From the NCBI GenBank assembly GCA_016191955.1, contig JACPVC010000067.1, positions 1-32,318 of the forward strand: a DNA stretch of 32,318 bases, read 5' to 3'. The position numbers were made by a program, and so were the translations under genes. Each line of letters opens with the position of its first letter. The first letter of the stretch is position 1. The notes beneath the pieces were generated by a model. It was not told the origin of the DNA and made no database searches. It saw only the letters and a program-made list of their open reading frames with translations. This DNA comes from Chloroflexota bacterium. Lineage in GTDB: Bacteria > Chloroflexota > Anaerolineae > Anaerolineales > Villigracilaceae. Below, piece by piece: positions 1-6,369 of the stretch.

Positions 1-129
1 ATCCTGATCCGTGAAACTGAAGCTTGGACGGTCCAACGGAACAATAAACAGGCTACGGTCAATTGGCAATTTGCAACTGAGGATGCTCGCCTCAAACTTA
101 AACGCCTCTACCCATCAATTCATGCTTGA
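1..129 (+). pseudogene. IS630-type transposase, C-terminal end only (cut by window edge)
   Basis: Reading frame 1 is open from the first base to a TGA at 127-129 and has no start codon in the window, so the ORF track missed it. The 42 codons end in a stretch containing NWQFATEDARLKLKRLYPS. This matches my memory of the conserved C-terminal tail of IS630/Tc1-mariner-type transposases (typically ...FTTEDARIKLKxLYPS). The catalytic DDE residues would lie upstream, outside the window, so I cannot tell an intact gene from a remnant. No clear terminal inverted repeat was found in the following 80 bases. The overlapping 72-aa ORF in another frame is a shadow. Confidence 0.72.
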
Positions 130-212
130 CACGCTACTAGTAAATCAAGCTTATTTGGATAAATCCCAGCTGGCGCGCTTTTTCTTTTACCGCTTGAGTA
201 AGGCCGATCAAT

Positions 213-854
213 TTATTGGACGACGATGACCACAACAAGGATGTAGTCTTTTGATCCAAAGGGGATGCCCTTGGAGTTCACCATTTGCCAATATCCCTTG
301 TATTCGCCCGGCGTGGTGGGGGCCTTGAACTGAACGGAGACTTCCACTTCCTGCCCGGGGGCGACAAGCGCGGCGAGCGGAACGGGCTGCGCGCTCATGC
401 GTTCGTTGGGCGGCGCGCTGTAGGAGAAGATGGCTTTGTAACTTGTATCCCAGGTGCAGATGCCGGTGTTCTTGATCTTCCAGGTCTTTGTGAAATCCTG
501 CCCCGGCGTCATAGGTGTGCCATCGGGGATGGTTACATCGAGAGTGGCAAGGTCGAAGGAATAATCGTCACACAGGGCATCGGGCGTGAGAGCCGCCTGG
601 GTTGGGTCGAGGGTGAAGATGGCTGCGGCGGTTTCAGAAGGCGGGATCAATTCTGTTTGCTGGGTAGGCGTTTCGGTGGGCAGCGGCTGGGAAGTGGGGG
701 TGGAGAACACCGCGGTCAATGTGAATTCAGCGATCACCGTGCTTGCTGCTGAAGTGCGGATGGCGTTCACATCAGGCGTTGGCTCGATTGGCACAGCGGG
801 AGCGCATGCCGCAAGTAGAAGCGCTGCTAGGAGAAATGCGAGAGTTTTTTTCAT
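213..854 (-). CDS. Lipoprotein with NBR1-type Ig-like domain
   Basis: Predicted secreted lipoprotein of 213 aa. I start it at MKKTLAFLL (854) rather than the ORF-track start at 899, because this gives a textbook lipoprotein signal with lipobox LLAAC (Cys about 17) and a GGGA ribosome binding site just upstream. A Thr/Pro-rich linker follows (residues about 20-90). The C-terminal 110 residues contain W-x-I-x-N-x-G-x-C-x-W and end in a beta-rich GEYKGYWQM segment. That pattern is typical of the 'Ig-like domain from next to BRCA1' found in many Chloroflexota surface lipoproteins. Its role is unknown; binding or adhesion at the cell surface is a guess. It lies 14 nt after a paralogous lipoprotein gene on the same strand, so the two are probably co-transcribed. 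Confidence 0.85.
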   Translation of the reverse strand: MKKTLAFLLAALLLAACAPAVPIEPTPDVNAIRTSAASTVIAEFTLTAVFSTPTSQPLPTETPTQQTELIPPSETAAAIFTLDPTQAALTPDALCDDYSFDLATLDVTIPDGTPMTPGQDFTKTWKIKNTGICTWDTSYKAIFSYSAPPNERMSAQPVPLAALVAPGQEVEVSVQFKAPTTPGEYKGYWQMVNSKGIPFGSKDYILVVVIVVQ

Positions 855-868
855 GGTGTCCCTGCTTT

Positions 869-1609
869 CTAACCTCTTACAGAAATGATCTTGATCCACA
901 CCAGCGAGCCAAAGTATTGCCCGGCATCATCTTTGATTTTAAAGTACCAAATATATTCACCGGGGTCTTTGGGCACTCTCATCGGGACCGCGAACGTTCC
1001 AGTTTCGCCCGGTTTTACGAATGGACCGGTTTTGGGAATGATATAGTCCTTTGAGGGAAGCACGTATTTGGGTCCTGTGGAGAATTCTTCAACAAAGGCA
1101 AAGGTATAGCCTTCATCCCAGGTGCAGGTTCCCGTATTTAGGAAATCCCAGCTTTTGGTGAACTCTGTGTTGAAAAGTATTGTCTTTCCATCATACGGTT
1201 GAGACTCGCTAACGAGGTAGCCATCGTTACAACCGTTCTTGGTCGTGGTGGTACTGTATATGCCAACAGTGGCTGTGAAGGACAGTCCGCCTGGTTGCGG
1301 AGTCAGCCCGGGCTGTTGGGTGTTGAAGGTGAAAGGTGTGTTCGTGGGAATGCCAAACGCGCTGGATGTTGGGATGGCAGGCGGCGTATTTGTGGGGGCA
1401 ATGGTATTGGTTGAGAGCGGTGTTGGCGGAACAGCGGCAGCGGTCTGAGTTGCCTGTTCGGCAACCTGGGTAAGGACTTGTCCGAATGCCTGTGTTTGAA
1501 TTGCGCCGGTATCCTGCGTGGGAGGCGGGGTCGCTCCGAAATTGCAGGAACTTAATAGCACAGCTGCGAGAGTGAATCCCATCAGCCAGCGAAACTTGCG
1601 AAAATTCAT
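869..1609 (-). CDS. Lipoprotein with NBR1-type Ig-like domain (paralogue of next gene)
   Basis: Predicted 246-aa secreted lipoprotein. The start at MNFRKFRW (1609) is supported by a strong GGAGG ribosome binding site 7 nt upstream; the 30-residue extension in the ORF track lacks one. The signal peptide ends in lipobox LLSSC (Cys about 22). A long Thr/Pro/Gln linker (about 30-120) leads to a domain with the pattern W-x-F-x-N-x-G-x-C-x-W, then GEYIWYFKI. This is the same NBR1 Ig-like architecture as the downstream gene, so the pair probably arose by duplication. The linkers differ completely while the domains align, as expected for surface proteins. It is the first gene of a two-gene minus-strand unit, divergent from the phosphatase gene. 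Function unknown. Confidence 0.85.
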   Translation of the reverse strand: MNFRKFRWLMGFTLAAVLLSSCNFGATPPPTQDTGAIQTQAFGQVLTQVAEQATQTAAAVPPTPLSTNTIAPTNTPPAIPTSSAFGIPTNTPFTFNTQQPGLTPQPGGLSFTATVGIYSTTTTKNGCNDGYLVSESQPYDGKTILFNTEFTKSWDFLNTGTCTWDEGYTFAFVEEFSTGPKYVLPSKDYIIPKTGPFVKPGETGTFAVPMRVPKDPGEYIWYFKIKDDAGQYFGSLVWIKIISVRG

Positions 1610-1691
1610 GGTAGAACCTCCAAAAATGGTTAACTTTATTATAACGCAACCAAGAGAGGGTTTTATAAGTGCGAATTGCCTTACGGAAAAT

Positions 1692-1709
1692 GTTACCAAG
1701 CGGGGTAAC
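1692..1709. promoter_or_regulatory. Possible operator: hyphenated inverted repeat in divergent intergenic region
   Basis: GTTACC-N6-GGTAAC is a perfect 6-bp hyphenated palindrome about 85 nt upstream of the lipoprotein start, in the 338-nt gap between the divergent lipoprotein and phosphatase genes. A TATAAT on the minus strand (plus 1638-1643) lies closer to the lipoprotein start but has no convincing -35 partner. The rest of the gap is AT-rich, with short TTGCCAA direct repeats near 1750-1790. Regulatory function is only inferred. Confidence 0.25.
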
Positions 1710-1872
1710 GTTGTCTCAGGGAAAATTAAAGGCTACCTTTTCTCAATCCTGCCAAATTTTGTTGCCAAATTGACCTGAAAATTGCCAAGCTTTGGAAACC
1801 TTCTCAGTAAGATTGCATAATGTATTATCAGTAAGGGAGCCGGGGGATGGTTCGTCTTAAGTTCCGACGAGC

Positions 1873-1901
1873 TTGAATTCAGTTTTTGCTTGTGTTACAA
1901 T
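1873..1901 (+). promoter_or_regulatory. Sigma70-like promoter for the SpoIIE-type phosphatase
   Basis: TTGAAT, a 17-nt spacer and TACAAT form a good sigma70-type promoter 46 nt upstream of the start codon. The predicted transcription start falls in a palindrome TAGAAC-AAGA-GTTCTA (1903-1918), which could be an operator or simply a leader hairpin. Confidence 0.6.
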
Positions 1902-1947
1902 ATAGAACAAGAGTTCTATTTCCCTTCCCATCATCGCGAGGAACATA

Positions 1948-2967
1948 ATGAAAGACCAACTTTACAATGAGACAAACGCACGGCTTCTACAGGCTCAGGT
2001 GAACTTGAATCAGTGGCTTGAGACAGCCCCTGAAAACAAGCGCAAGACCTGCCTTGGGCTTCAGGATGAAACTTGTGTTGAAGAACATTTGCATGTGATC
2101 GACGAGACGCTTGAAAAGATCAAGGACGGCGAGTTTGGGGTTTGCAAAGTTTGCCATGAGATGGTTGAGACGCAGTTGCTGCAAATGGATTACACCTCTG
2201 CAGTGTGCCTCGGTCATTTTTCGGATGAGGAACTTCGCCAGTTGGAAGGCGAGCTGCAGATGTCGCAGATCATTCAGCGCGGGTTGTTGCCTAAAAAGAT
2301 TCCCTCCCTGACAGGGATGAACATTTCCGCGTTCAGTCGTCCGGCACAGATCGTGGGCGGCGATTACTTCGACTTTGTGGATTTCAAAGATGGGACACAT
2401 GGCATCGTGATCGCAGATGTGAGCGGGCACGGCGTCTCGGCTGGGATGTTTATGAGTAGCCTGCAAACGGCGTTCAATACGCTGATCCCCGAAACGGATT
2501 CGCCCATCTCCACATTGGAGCGGATCAACCGGCTTTACATTCACAACATCAACTTCACAACCTTTGTGACGATCTTTCTTGGGAAATACGACTCGAAGAC
2601 CCGCACGCTGACATACGCGAATGCGGGTCACAGTTCGGCGTATCTGTACCGCAGCAAAACGGACGAGGAAATTTGGCTCCGTCCGACGGGGCCTGCCGTC
2701 GGGTTGGCGGAGCGGTTCTCTCTGCATATGGAGGAAGTTAAACTGCAACCCGGCGATATTTTCATCCTGTATACGGATGGCATCACCGAAGCGGCGAACC
2801 AGGACGGACAGTTGTGGGGCGAAGAGCAATTGGCAAATATTATCCGCTTGAACGCGAATGCCTCGGCGGAACAGATGATCCAGTCCATTTTGAAGGCGTT
2901 GGGCGAGTATACGAATGGCGCCCCCCTGGCAGACGATGTGACTCTGGTCATTTCCAAGGCTGTATAA
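1948..2967 (+). CDS. PP2C/SpoIIE-family serine phosphatase with DksA/TraR-like zinc finger
   Basis: A 339-aa cytoplasmic protein. Residues about 110-335 are an RsbU/SpoIIE-type PP2C phosphatase domain: QRGLLPKKIP, the metal-binding GGDYFDF, DVSGHG, NAGH and the C-terminal YTDGITEA and DDVTLV motifs are all present. Such enzymes usually dephosphorylate anti-sigma-factor antagonists. The N-terminal 100 residues contain a helical stretch and then GEFGVCKVCHEM...CLGH, which closely resembles the zinc finger of DksA/TraR proteins, with C66, C69, C87 and His90 replacing the fourth Cys. No PAS, GAF or receiver domain is visible, so the zinc finger probably serves as the sensor or partner-binding module. 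A GAGGAA ribosome binding site precedes the ATG. It stands alone, with no anti-sigma partner nearby. Confidence 0.9.
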   Translation: MKDQLYNETNARLLQAQVNLNQWLETAPENKRKTCLGLQDETCVEEHLHVIDETLEKIKDGEFGVCKVCHEMVETQLLQMDYTSAVCLGHFSDEELRQLEGELQMSQIIQRGLLPKKIPSLTGMNISAFSRPAQIVGGDYFDFVDFKDGTHGIVIADVSGHGVSAGMFMSSLQTAFNTLIPETDSPISTLERINRLYIHNINFTTFVTIFLGKYDSKTRTLTYANAGHSSAYLYRSKTDEEIWLRPTGPAVGLAERFSLHMEEVKLQPGDIFILYTDGITEAANQDGQLWGEEQLANIIRLNANASAEQMIQSILKALGEYTNGAPLADDVTLVISKAV

Positions 2968-2975
2968 AAGACATA

Positions 2976-3004
2976 TTGCAAAATCTGAGCACTCTCGTTA
3001 TAAT
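2976..3004 (+). promoter_or_regulatory. Sigma70-like promoter for tRNA-Val
   Basis: TTGCAA, a 17-nt spacer and a consensus TATAAT lie directly upstream of the tRNA, with the -10 ending 12 nt before its 5' end. It begins 8 nt after the phosphatase stop codon, so the tRNA has its own compact promoter. Confidence 0.7.
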
Positions 3005-3016
3005 GTCCATCCGTTC

Positions 3017-3090
3017 GGGCGGGTAGCTCAGTTGGTTAGAGCACACGGTTGACATCCGTGAGGTCGTAGGTTCGAGCCCTATCTCGCCCA
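3017..3090 (+). tRNA. tRNA-Val (anticodon GAC)
   Basis: A 74-nt cloverleaf can be drawn by eye. The acceptor stem GGGCGGG pairs with CTCGCCC (one G-U), the D stem is GCTC/GAGC, the anticodon stem CACGG/CCGTG encloses loop TTGACAT, and the T arm contains GGTTCGAGCC. The anticodon GAC reads GUC/GUU valine codons. The discriminator is A, and the 3' CCA is not encoded (the next bases are CAC). Confidence 0.95.
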
Positions 3091-3091
3091 C

Positions 3092-3127
3092 ACAGCCACT
3101 TCTTATTGAAGTGGCTGTTCTTCTTAT
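3092..3127 (+). terminator. Intrinsic terminator after tRNA-Val
   Basis: An 11-bp perfect stem ACAGCCACTTC-TTATT-GAAGTGGCTGT is followed by TTCTTCTTATTT, starting 2 nt after the tRNA. It also lies at the 3' end of the convergent HTH gene and could act in both directions. Confidence 0.85.
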
Positions 3128-3808
3128 TTATATTTGATTGAAGTACGTAGAGTAGACGCCAATTAACCGCTCGTACAAATATGTGTCACCATATGTAATT
3201 GTGCAAACTCCATGATATTCCCCGGTGATCTGGGTGTGTTTGGAACGTGGGTCAAATTGAGTCTTTGTGAATTGGGTCGGAGAGCATGAGAGTTGATTTG
3301 CCCACCAAACTATCATCTGGTCTTCGAGTGAGCGCGCGGCTTCTATAAGATTCAAACGCAAAGCCATTTCAGATCTCTCTACTTCATATAGTTTTTCAAC
3401 AGCCCATAAGAAATATCGTAACACCGCCGGGTCGGTATTTGCGATCTGAACGCGATTGCCGGTCTTGTCTCCTTCTCCAAGATATAGCATGGAAAGTGCA
3501 AGTTCGTGGACGGCGTCGTTATCCGGGATTTGAGAGGCAATTTCAACCCCGGTTTGAAAAGCCTGGTCTCGCGCTTCCTTAAACCGCTTTTTATTTGTTA
3601 TACGTGCCTGGGCAACAAACGCGGTTTGATTGTTTTCGATTCGCTGTTGAATTCGTTCTTCCTGTTCGAGCGTGAGAGAAATGTTTTTGAGCCAGTTCGA
3701 CAAGGTGCTCTTACTCACGCCAATTTGTCCAGATATTTCATTATAGGAATAACCAAGATCACGTCGAAGTTGCTCTGCCAGCAGGCGTTTTTCAGATTTT
3801 GCTCTCAT
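3128..3808 (-). CDS. HTH-domain protein with possible LAGLIDADG-like C-terminal domain
   Basis: Predicted 226-aa DNA-binding protein. I start it at MRAKSEKR (3808), where GGGAG sits 6 nt upstream; the 8-residue extension lacks a better site. Residues about 5-45 form a resolvase/Hin-like helix-turn-helix (YSYNEISGQIGVSKSTLSNW), followed by a charged helical linker. The region from about residue 100 (ALSMLYLGEGDKTG...NTDP) resembles the LAGLIDADG-like fold seen in homing-endonuclease-derived or WhiA-like proteins, where an aliphatic helix ends in an acidic GEG motif. Only one such motif is clear. It could be a transcription factor or a domesticated endonuclease. It is divergent from the thrS leader and convergent with tRNA-Val. 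Confidence 0.7.
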   Translation of the reverse strand: MRAKSEKRLLAEQLRRDLGYSYNEISGQIGVSKSTLSNWLKNISLTLEQEERIQQRIENNQTAFVAQARITNKKRFKEARDQAFQTGVEIASQIPDNDAVHELALSMLYLGEGDKTGNRVQIANTDPAVLRYFLWAVEKLYEVERSEMALRLNLIEAARSLEDQMIVWWANQLSCSPTQFTKTQFDPRSKHTQITGEYHGVCTITYGDTYLYERLIGVYSTYFNQI

Positions 3809-3831
3809 TTTTTCTCCCGATGCAAGCAGCA

Positions 3832-3860
3832 TTGCCTTTTTAGGTTGATGTGATTATAAT
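3832..3860 (+). promoter_or_regulatory. Sigma70-like promoter for the thrS T-box leader
   Basis: TTGCCT, a 17-nt spacer and a consensus TATAAT place the transcription start near 3867, just upstream of the T-box stem I. This gives a leader RNA of about 450 nt before thrS. Confidence 0.7.
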
Positions 3861-3884
3861 TCCGCCATTCAATAATGATAACGC

Positions 3885-4147
3885 ATTGACCGAGACGAGT
3901 ATGTGGTCAAGTCTCTAACAGGGAGAAGAGAGCAACAATTGAGAATCTCTTCAAGGGACAAACACAGAAAACCACTCGAGAGCGTTGAACAGAACAGTGA
4001 CCAGGTATCAGCGGTCAGCTAGTAAGTGAAACGGGTTGCTCCGTTAGAAGCTCAAGAGATGTAATGCGAGATGGTATCTCGCGCTACAAATCGGGTGGAA
4101 CCGCGTGAGATCAAACTCTCGTCCCGTGATTGGGCGAGAGTTTTTTT
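3885..4147 (+). promoter_or_regulatory. T-box riboswitch (tRNA-Thr sensing) upstream of thrS
   Basis: This is a classic T-box leader. The invariant T-box sequence GGGTGGAACCGCG is at 4093-4105, with the UGGA bulge expected to pair with the uncharged tRNA 3' end. Stem I begins near GACGAGTATG, which carries the AGTA of the specifier-loop S-turn. Its 3' strand GAAAACCACTCG places an ACC threonine codon at 3971-3973 as the likely specifier. The competing terminator follows at 4115-4147. High uncharged tRNA-Thr would favour the antiterminator and thrS transcription. The identity is very likely; the exact specifier is my manual fold. Confidence 0.92.
4115..4147 (+). terminator. T-box regulated intrinsic terminator
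   Basis: ACTCTCGTCCC pairs with GGGCGAGAGT (one bulged T) around the loop GTGATT, followed by seven T residues. Its 5' region lies just downstream of the T-box sequence, as expected for a terminator that is mutually exclusive with the antiterminator. Confidence 0.9.
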
Positions 4148-4183
4148 ATTTTTCATCCCCATTCGGGGATATAGGAGGCTGCT

Positions 4184-4246
4184 ATGAAGACCGATACTCG
4201 TGAGCGCCTCGGAGGCTTGATTCTGCTTTCCTCTGAGACGCGGTAA
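4184..4246 (+). CDS. Possible 20-aa leader ORF between T-box terminator and thrS
   Basis: A 20-codon ORF (starts MKTDTRER) begins 9 nt after a strong AGGAGG-like site (ATAGGAGGCTGCT) and ends with TAA 69 nt before thrS. It is too short for the ORF track. It is not a detached TGS domain. Its stop codon lies in the loop of an 11-bp inverted repeat (4218-4265), so its translation could affect folding of the thrS upstream region. Whether it is expressed is unknown; the strong ribosome binding site is the main support. Confidence 0.4.
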   Translation: MKTDTRERLGGLILLSSETR

Positions 4247-4265
4247 TGTCCCCGAAGCAGAATCA
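4218..4265. repeat. Inverted repeat (possible leader hairpin) before thrS
   Basis: TGATTCTGCTT and AAGCAGAATCA form a perfect 11-bp stem around a 26-nt loop that contains the stop codon of the tiny ORF. It has no T-tract, so it is not an intrinsic terminator. It may modulate translation or mRNA stability. Just downstream, 4278-4297 (CACTGAGCAAAGTCGAAGTG) resembles a dispersed palindromic 20-mer; a looser relative occurs near 6311-6330. Confidence 0.5.
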
Positions 4266-4315
4266 GACCAAAGCTCGCACTGAGCAAAGTCGAAGTGTTA
4301 AGAAAGGAAGCGAAA

Positions 4316-6127
4316 ATGTCACAACAAGTTATGGAAAAATACGAAGAGTCTTATCTTTACAAGATCCGTCACTCGGCAGCGCATGTGATGGCGCAGGCCG
4401 TGCTGGAGACGTTCCCGGATGGGAAGATTACGATTGGTCCGCCGGTGGAGAATGGGTTCTATTACGATTTCGACCTGCCGCGCAACCTGACGCCGGAAGA
4501 TTTGGAAGCCATCGAAAAGCGCATGCGCCAGATCGTGCAAGGCAAACATGATTTCAAGAAGACGATCATCTCGGCGGAGGAGGCGAAGAAAATCTTTGCC
4601 GACCAGCCATATAAACTGGAGTTGATCGAAGGCTTGGAAAAAGGCGGCTTCGATGAGTACGGCAATCCGCTCAAGGAAAAGCCGGAGATTTCGATCTACC
4701 GGCAAGATTCGTTCACGGACTTGTGCCGCGGTCCGCATGTGGCGAACACGAAGGAGATCAAGCAAGACGCATTCAAGTTGATGTCCATTGCGGGTGCGTA
4801 TTGGCGCGGCGATGAGAACAATAAAATGCTCCAACGCGTATATGGTACGGCGTGGGAGAACAAAAAACAACTTGAAGAGCATCTGCACCAGTTGGAAGAA
4901 GCAAAGAAGCGCGATCACCGCAAGCTGGGCAAGGAACTGGAAATCTTCATCTTCGATGAGGAAGTGGGTCCAGGTCTGCCTTTGTGGCTGCCAAACGGCG
5001 GCGTGATGATCGAAGAGTTGGAAAAGCTTGCCAAGGAAATGGAAGAGAAGGCAGGCTATGACCGCGTCAAGACGCCGAGCGTGACGAAGGAGGATTTATT
5101 CATCCGTTCCGGTCACCTGCCGTACTATGCCGAGAGCATGTATCCGCCGATGGAATTGGAAGGCGTGAAGTATTACATCAAGCCGATGAACTGCCCGATG
5201 CACCACAAGATCTTCGGCTCGAAGGGACGTTCCTATCGTGACCTGCCCGTGCGCCTCGCGGAATACGGAACGTGTTACCGCTACGAAAAATCAGGCGAAC
5301 TCTTTGGCTTGATGCGTGTCCGCTCGATGCAGATGAACGATGCCCACATCTACTGTTCCGAGGAACAATTCGAGCAGGAGTTCATGGGCGTGATCGCTCT
5401 GTATCACAAATACTTTGAACTGTTCGGCATCGACAAGTATGTGATGCGTCTGTCGCTGCATGCCAAATCCGGGCTGGGTAAAAAGTATGTGGACAATGAA
5501 CGCCTCTGGGTCAAGACGGAGGACATGGTGCGCCGCGCCATGAATAATGGCGGTGTTCCTTATGTGGAACGCGAAGATGAAGCTGCCTTCTACGGTCCGA
5601 AGATCGATGTGCAGATTTGGTCTGCCATCGGGCGCGAGTTCTCGCTCGCCACGAATCAAGTGGACTTTGCCGTCCCTGCCCGCTTCGACTTGAAATTCAC
5701 GAACAGCGAAGGTCACGACGAAGTGCCGTTGTGCATCCACCGCGCGCCGCTTTCCACGCATGAACGCATGGTGGGTTTCCTGCTCGAGCATTACGCAGGC
5801 AACTTCCCGGTCTGGCTCTCGCCGGAGCAGGTGCGCGTCATCTCCATCACGGATGAACAGAACGAGTACGCGGAAAAGATCGCGAAGGAATTGCGCGAGA
5901 ACAGCATCCGCGCCAGCGCGGACCTTTCGTCCCAGCGCATGAACGCCAAGATTCGCAATGCGCAGATGATGAAAACGCCCTACATGATCGTGGTCGGCAA
6001 GAACGAGATGGAAGCCGATCAGGTCTCGCTGCGCGTGCGCGATGGCAGCCAGCAGAATGGATTTGCGCTGAGTGAGTTCATTGCACGGGCGAAGGACAAG
6101 ATCACAAGACGCGCTTCTGAACTTTAG
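4316..6127 (+). CDS. thrS: Threonyl-tRNA synthetase lacking the TGS domain
   Basis: Class II aminoacyl-tRNA synthetase that charges tRNA-Thr. I start it at MSQQVMEK (4316) with AAGGAAG 6 nt upstream, giving 603 aa. It opens almost directly with the second additional (SAD, editing) domain (KIRHSAAHVMAQAV, later CRGPHV). The catalytic core follows with MNCPMHH, YRYEKSGELFGLMRVR (class II motif 2), the zinc-ligand histidine region MNDAHIYC, and IHRAPLSTHERMVGF (motif 3). The anticodon-binding domain is at the C-terminus (ISITDEQNEYAEKI). Full-length bacterial ThrRS is about 640 aa with an N-terminal TGS domain of about 60 aa, which is absent here, and no TGS-like sequence is seen upstream in any frame. 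It is controlled by the T-box leader and ends at a strong terminator. Confidence 0.97.
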   Translation: MSQQVMEKYEESYLYKIRHSAAHVMAQAVLETFPDGKITIGPPVENGFYYDFDLPRNLTPEDLEAIEKRMRQIVQGKHDFKKTIISAEEAKKIFADQPYKLELIEGLEKGGFDEYGNPLKEKPEISIYRQDSFTDLCRGPHVANTKEIKQDAFKLMSIAGAYWRGDENNKMLQRVYGTAWENKKQLEEHLHQLEEAKKRDHRKLGKELEIFIFDEEVGPGLPLWLPNGGVMIEELEKLAKEMEEKAGYDRVKTPSVTKEDLFIRSGHLPYYAESMYPPMELEGVKYYIKPMNCPMHHKIFGSKGRSYRDLPVRLAEYGTCYRYEKSGELFGLMRVRSMQMNDAHIYCSEEQFEQEFMGVIALYHKYFELFGIDKYVMRLSLHAKSGLGKKYVDNERLWVKTEDMVRRAMNNGGVPYVEREDEAAFYGPKIDVQIWSAIGREFSLATNQVDFAVPARFDLKFTNSEGHDEVPLCIHRAPLSTHERMVGFLLEHYAGNFPVWLSPEQVRVISITDEQNEYAEKIAKELRENSIRASADLSSQRMNAKIRNAQMMKTPYMIVVGKNEMEADQVSLRVRDGSQQNGFALSEFIARAKDKITRRASEL

Positions 6128-6142
6128 GCAATAGAAAGACAT

Positions 6143-6190
6143 AACTCACCCCGAAACATTATTTGTAATGTTTCGGGGTGAGTTCGTTTT
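6143..6190 (+). terminator. Strong intrinsic terminator after thrS
   Basis: An 18-bp perfect stem runs from AACTCACCCCGAAACATT (6143-6160) to AATGTTTCGGGGTGAGTT (6167-6184) around a 6-nt loop, followed by CGTTTTTAAG. It begins 15 nt after the thrS stop codon. Confidence 0.92.
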
Positions 6191-6254
6191 TAAGAATGCT
6201 GAATACACATTTTTTTTCGCGCTCGTCAGCGTTCCATTTTAGGTTTCACTTACG

Positions 6255-6369
6255 AACTGATGTTACGTACTTGCGCTTCAACTACGAGCGGGACGAGCAC
6301 CCGCTCTCTGCTCAGCGCGCAGTCGAAGGGCAAGGGACGCAAGAAAGTAGAAATCGCGTAACATCAGTT
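6255..6369. repeat. MITE-like inverted-repeat element at the 3' end of the beta-glucosidase gene
   Basis: AACTGATGTTACG (6255-6267) and CGTAACATCAGTT (6357-6369) are perfect 13-bp inverted repeats bounding 115 nt. The interior holds GC-rich sequence and a palindrome-like segment (CTCAGCGCGCAGTCGAAGGG). The right end supplies two bases of the beta-glucosidase stop codon (6368-6370). The structure suggests a small non-autonomous mobile or palindromic element; no target-site duplication could be confirmed. Confidence 0.5.

Noticed and set aside
11-229. Plus-strand 72-aa ORF at the left edge
   Set aside because: It overlaps the transposase tail in a different frame and resembles nothing.
4246-4551. 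Plus-strand 101-aa ORF starting before thrS
   Set aside because: It overlaps thrS in another frame and encodes no TGS-like sequence.
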